Source: CADEDV01 sp964596345
GTDB taxonomy: Bacteria > Bacteroidota > Bacteroidia > Chitinophagales > Chitinophagaceae
Assembly (NCBI GenBank): GCA_964596345.1
Contig: CAZQSZ010000005.1
Span: 1-64,000 of the forward strand
Length of the DNA stretch: 64,000 nt
Reading direction: 5' to 3'
Under the pieces are notes generated by a model. It did not search any database. It was not told the origin of the DNA and saw only the letters and a list, made by a program, of their open reading frames with translations. Position 1 is the first letter of the stretch. Each line of letters opens with the position of its first letter. The position numbers and the translations under genes were made by a program. Positions 61,103 through 64,000 of this stretch are shown piece by piece.

Positions 61103-62147
61103 GCATGAACGAAGCTGGGAAATCCAACGCTACTTTGGCTCTTGATATGGTTACCCTTCTTTCTTCCATCGGCTGCCGCATCACTTCTAGCACTGTTCTT
61201 TTGAATTCCGGTAATTCATCTAAGAATAACACACCATTATGTGCCAATGAAATTTCACCGGGCTGCGGGTTGCCACCACCACCCACTAAAGCCACATCGG
61301 AAATAGTATGATGGGGTGAACGGAACGGTCTTTTTGAAACCAGTGTTGCATTCTCCGGTAATTTACCTGCCACGGAATGGATCTTGGTTGTTTCTAATGC
61401 CTCCTGTAAAGAAAGAGGAGGAAGAATCGTAGGCAGTCGTTTGGCCAGCATGGTCTTTCCGGCTCCTGGCGGACCGATCAGTATTGCATTATGACCACCA
61501 GCCGCTGCTATTTCCAATGCCCGTTTAATATTTTCCTGTCCTTTTACATCTGCAAAATCAAATTCAAAATCATATTGCGAATGAAAGAACTCATCCCTTG
61601 TGTTGACGATCACCTGTTCTAATCCTGTTTCATTGTTCTCAAAAAAATCAATTACCTCTTTGATATGCGTAACACCGAATACCTGCAGCTGGTTGACCAT
61701 ACCGGCTTCTTTCGCATTTACTTTGGGAACGATCAGCCCTTTGAAGCCTTCTTTCCTGGCCTGTATGGCAATCGGCAAAGCTCCTTTAATGGGTCTTACT
61801 TCACCATCTAAGCTCAGTTCACCCATGATCACATATTTTTCCAGCATCTCCCGTTTCTCTATTTGTTCGGTAGCTCCGAGTAAACCAATAGCAATTGGTA
61901 GATCAAAAGCGGTCCCGCTTTTTTTTATATCGGCTGGTGCCAGGTTCACCACCACTTTTGTCCGCGGCATCTGGAAGCCATTGGTCTTGATCGTACTTTC
62001 CACCCGTTGCATACTTTCCTTCACGGCACTGTCGGGAAGGCCCACTATTGTCGGGTCCTTACCAGTTTGTGTCATCCAGTTCACTTCAATGGTAATGGAA
62101 ATGGCTTCCACACCATATACCGCACTGCCGTAGGTTTTTACAAGCAT
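61083..62147 (-). pseudogene. comM: comM, N-terminal fragment (split by element)
   Basis: The first 355 codons of a ComM/YifB family AAA+ protein. It has the N-terminal Lon-protease-like fold (TVVNLAPADIKKSGTAFDLP), Walker A GPPGAGKTMLAKRLP, Walker B GVLFLDELPEF and the sensor 1 segment LIASMNP, where it stops at a TGA made by the element junction. The remaining 161 codons are at 17111-17594. ComM helps unwind and recombine incoming DNA during transformation, so the insertion probably reduces natural transformation while the element is present. Exact excision would restore a 516-residue protein. Confidence 0.96.
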
Positions 62148-62177
62148 GCACTGAAAATAACAAATTATTCCCTCAAA

Positions 62178-63008
62178 TCACTGTTTGCAACACTGGCGTT
62201 GGGTGATTTCATTGTTGAGGGTAAAGAGAAAATATTTGGGATGCTGGCGGGTGATATGCATTTTGATACTGCCGCTGCCATCATCAAAACTGAGATCAAT
62301 AATGGTATTCACAAATGTCCAGGTTCCTGGATAATCTATTCCTTCGGCACCCATCACAAACTTCCCGTTTGCTTTCAGGTTAAAAACTTTGTTGATACCC
62401 GTTTCCTTCCATTTACCGACAAGATCATTTTCGCTCAACGGGGCCGGTTCATCAGGCCCTTTGAATTCATCACCGTATTTTTTGACTAAGCTGGCAAACG
62501 TGTTATTAAGCGATTCTGCATCTCTCTCCCTCGCACTGGTTATTTTGGCGGAGTAAATACTGTCCAGTTCAAGATATGATTGATTAACTCCCGGTTCATA
62601 AGGGTTGATGTTCTTGTATTCATTAAGATAGCTCTCCAGTATCTTTTTGATCTGTTTGGTATTTTCAACCGCCCTCGTGGCAAACGAAGCCAGGTCTTCA
62701 TCAATACCGGGTTTGTTCATGATAATGGAATAATTCTTGGCCAGCAGGTCTTTTTCATAAATGAGGTTTTCCAGCTGGGAGGGAACATCCTCATTACACA
62801 TGGCCGAATAATAGTTATCAGTCTGCTGGTCTTCGTATTTGATCAGCGACTTCCAGGCTTCCACCGTCTCCGTTTTTACTTTTTCAAATTCTTTCTTTTT
62901 ATCCTTCTTATCGAAAATATAATGCACAATAACATAAGCCACCACGGTGGTCAATACACCGAGGATCACATTTTTGACGGTACTGCCGCCGGAGGGAAGG
63001 CCACTCAT
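62178..63008 (-). CDS. Membrane-anchored protein with lipocalin-like C-terminal domain
   Basis: About 276 residues from ATG 63008 (MSGLPSGGS); a start at 63065 is possible. One membrane helix (VILGVLTTVVAYVIVHYIF), a long helical middle (KLIYEKDLLAKNYSIIMNKP-like coiled region), and a C-terminal beta domain opening with LVGKWKETGINKVFNLKANG, typical of lipocalin-like domains. Function unknown. It is on the same strand as, and between, comM and the M1 peptidase. Confidence 0.65.
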   Translation of the reverse strand: MSGLPSGGSTVKNVILGVLTTVVAYVIVHYIFDKKDKKKEFEKVKTETVEAWKSLIKYEDQQTDNYYSAMCNEDVPSQLENLIYEKDLLAKNYSIIMNKPGIDEDLASFATRAVENTKQIKKILESYLNEYKNINPYEPGVNQSYLELDSIYSAKITSARERDAESLNNTFASLVKKYGDEFKGPDEPAPLSENDLVGKWKETGINKVFNLKANGKFVMGAEGIDYPGTWTFVNTIIDLSFDDGSGSIKMHITRQHPKYFLFTLNNEITQRQCCKQ

Positions 63009-63086
63009 AACGAGATTGATTTTGGTGGTAAAAACTGCTACTAATATAGCACAAATCAATAGCATCAGCCTACCCGGCGGAGGGTA

Positions 63087-64000
63087 TTATTTTGCTTCAA
63101 TGACGCTGGCATTATGCAGCAGCGAGGTATGGGGATCGGCAATCACCGAAACAGGCTTTCCTTTTACAGGTATAGTAATGGTCTGCTCAGCACTGTTAAT
63201 AGCCATTTTTACCATATTGATCTTACCAGTGGCGTCTTCAAGGCCGATCTCCAGCGGGAATTGGAAATTGGTTTTCTTTTGTGAAGCGGTGATTGTTATT
63301 TTTTTTGTTGTATGGTCATAACTCCAACTGATCGCTAATTCGGGAACACCTGCTGTAAACAACCATTGCCGGAAAAACCGTTCCCAATTTTTACCAGAAA
63401 CGGTTTCCACCACTTTCCTGAAATCATCCGTATCAGCTGTTTTACCGGCGTAGGTGGAATAGTATTGCCGGATTGCTTTCCGGAAAACAGAATCGCCGAG
63501 TTCCCGGTGCAGCATATGCAAAACCCATCCGCCTTTCTGGTAACTGTTGGGGTTGAGCAGCTGCATATAATTGGTAGTCGGATTCACTACCGGCTTATCA
63601 GTTCGGTTGCTGTACTCAATTACCTGCGACCGGTCTTCCTGCAGCATGGCTATGGCTGTATCAGTACCATATTTGTTTTCCATGTAAAGGATGGTCATAT
63701 ATGTGGCAAAACCCTCACTGAGCCAGAGGTGAGCAAATGATTTTTCGGTGGCCATATTGCCAAACCACTGGTGGGCTATCTCATGTGTGAGCAAGGTTTC
63801 AGAACCCCTGGCACCATCAATAGATTGTTCAGAATAGAAGATGGTGTTTGCATTTTCCAGTCCCCCAAAACGGGTTTTGGATTCCACATTCGCCAATTTT
63901 TTATAGGCATAGGGTCCGATATTATTAATGAACCAGGGCAATATATCTGCAGCTAATGCATAATCATAAAACCCTTTGTTTCTATCCTCCGGATATACCC
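63087..64000 (-). CDS. M1 family aminopeptidase, partial (runs off window)
   Basis: The C-terminal 304 or so residues of an M1 zinc aminopeptidase; the frame stays open to the window edge. The exopeptidase motif is GGLENANT, the zinc site is THEIAHQWFGNMATEKSFAH with the third ligand in LWLSEGFATYMT. The catalytic tyrosine is expected in the following SYQKGGWVLHML region. It cleaves N-terminal residues from peptides, probably exported as in many Bacteroidota. The 5' end and any signal peptide lie outside the window. Confidence 0.93.
   Translation of the reverse strand, partial: VYPEDRNKGFYDYALAADILPWFINNIGPYAYKKLANVESKTRFGGLENANTIFYSEQSIDGARGSETLLTHEIAHQWFGNMATEKSFAHLWLSEGFATYMTILYMENKYGTDTAIAMLQEDRSQVIEYSNRTDKPVVNPTTNYMQLLNPNSYQKGGWVLHMLHRELGDSVFRKAIRQYYSTYAGKTADTDDFRKVVETVSGKNWERFFRQWLFTAGVPELAISWSYDHTTKKITITASQKKTNFQFPLEIGLEDATGKINMVKMAINSAEQTITIPVKGKPVSVIADPHTSLLHNASVIEAK

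Noticed and set aside
1..64000. CRISPR array, tRNA or rRNA genes, insertion-sequence transposases.
   Set aside because: No regularly spaced direct repeats, no cloverleaf at the element ends, and no transposase were seen; the attachment site is in comM, not a tRNA gene.

Overview
The window looks like a chromosome segment of a Bacteroidota bacterium, probably close to Chitinophagaceae. This is inferred from the DUF1800/DUF1501 export pair with a type IX secretion C-terminal signal, a TonB receptor with a carboxypeptidase-like N-domain, many SPII lipoproteins, a TAnnTTTG-type -7 box, and DUF6443-type RHS proteins. No rRNA or tRNA gene was seen.

Left flank (1-17594): a VOC-family protein next to an attC-like imperfect palindrome and a tyrosine recombinase. 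Then come a GH130-like lipoprotein, the DUF1800/DUF1501 pair, a cytochrome-like lipoprotein, and a TonB receptor under a strong palindromic operator. These are followed by a DUF2721 membrane protein, a rhodanese, a GxxExxY gene bounded by perfect 23-bp inverted repeats, an ABC exporter, and a glycosyltransferase/methyltransferase/glycosyltransferase operon.

Composite mobile element (17595-61082, about 43.5 kb): it splits comM. The N-terminal 355 codons lie at 61083-62147 and the C-terminal 161 codons at 17111-17594. Joining them at a 2-bp core rebuilds the reading frame exactly. A large serine recombinase sits at the right end. The left end is present twice (17595 and 21940), so two elements appear to lie in tandem. 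E1 (17.6-21.9 kb) is a small remnant with an XRE-like regulator and lipoprotein or metalloprotease genes followed by attC-like repeats. E2 (21.9-61.1 kb) is the full element. In the excised circle the recombinase frame runs through attP straight into the regulator, predicting a 630-residue integrase-regulator fusion that integration would split.

E2 cargo and core: (i) a CBASS-like defence operon (24.4-29.5 kb) with a small Cas2-fold-like protein, two tandem CD-NTase-type nucleotidyltransferases, an S-4TM pore effector and a DUF4209/HEPN protein. (ii) A core of ArdC, a RuvC-like protein, RadC/JAB, a NYN nuclease, two XRE regulators, a second large serine recombinase and a VirD4/HerA-like ATPase. 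Several of these share an unusual two-block promoter-like motif (CAAAT..CYCCYC.TTAY, then exactly 17 nt, then a -10-like box). (iii) An RHS polymorphic toxin region with a NucA/NucB-type DNase tip, a SUKH-like immunity protein and a glutathione-peroxidase-like protein lacking its catalytic residue. (iv) An Ssb / large coupling-type ATPase / serine recombinase module. No relaxase or T4SS channel gene was recognised.

Right flank (61083-64000): the N-terminal half of comM, a lipocalin-like membrane protein, and a partial M1 aminopeptidase running off the window.
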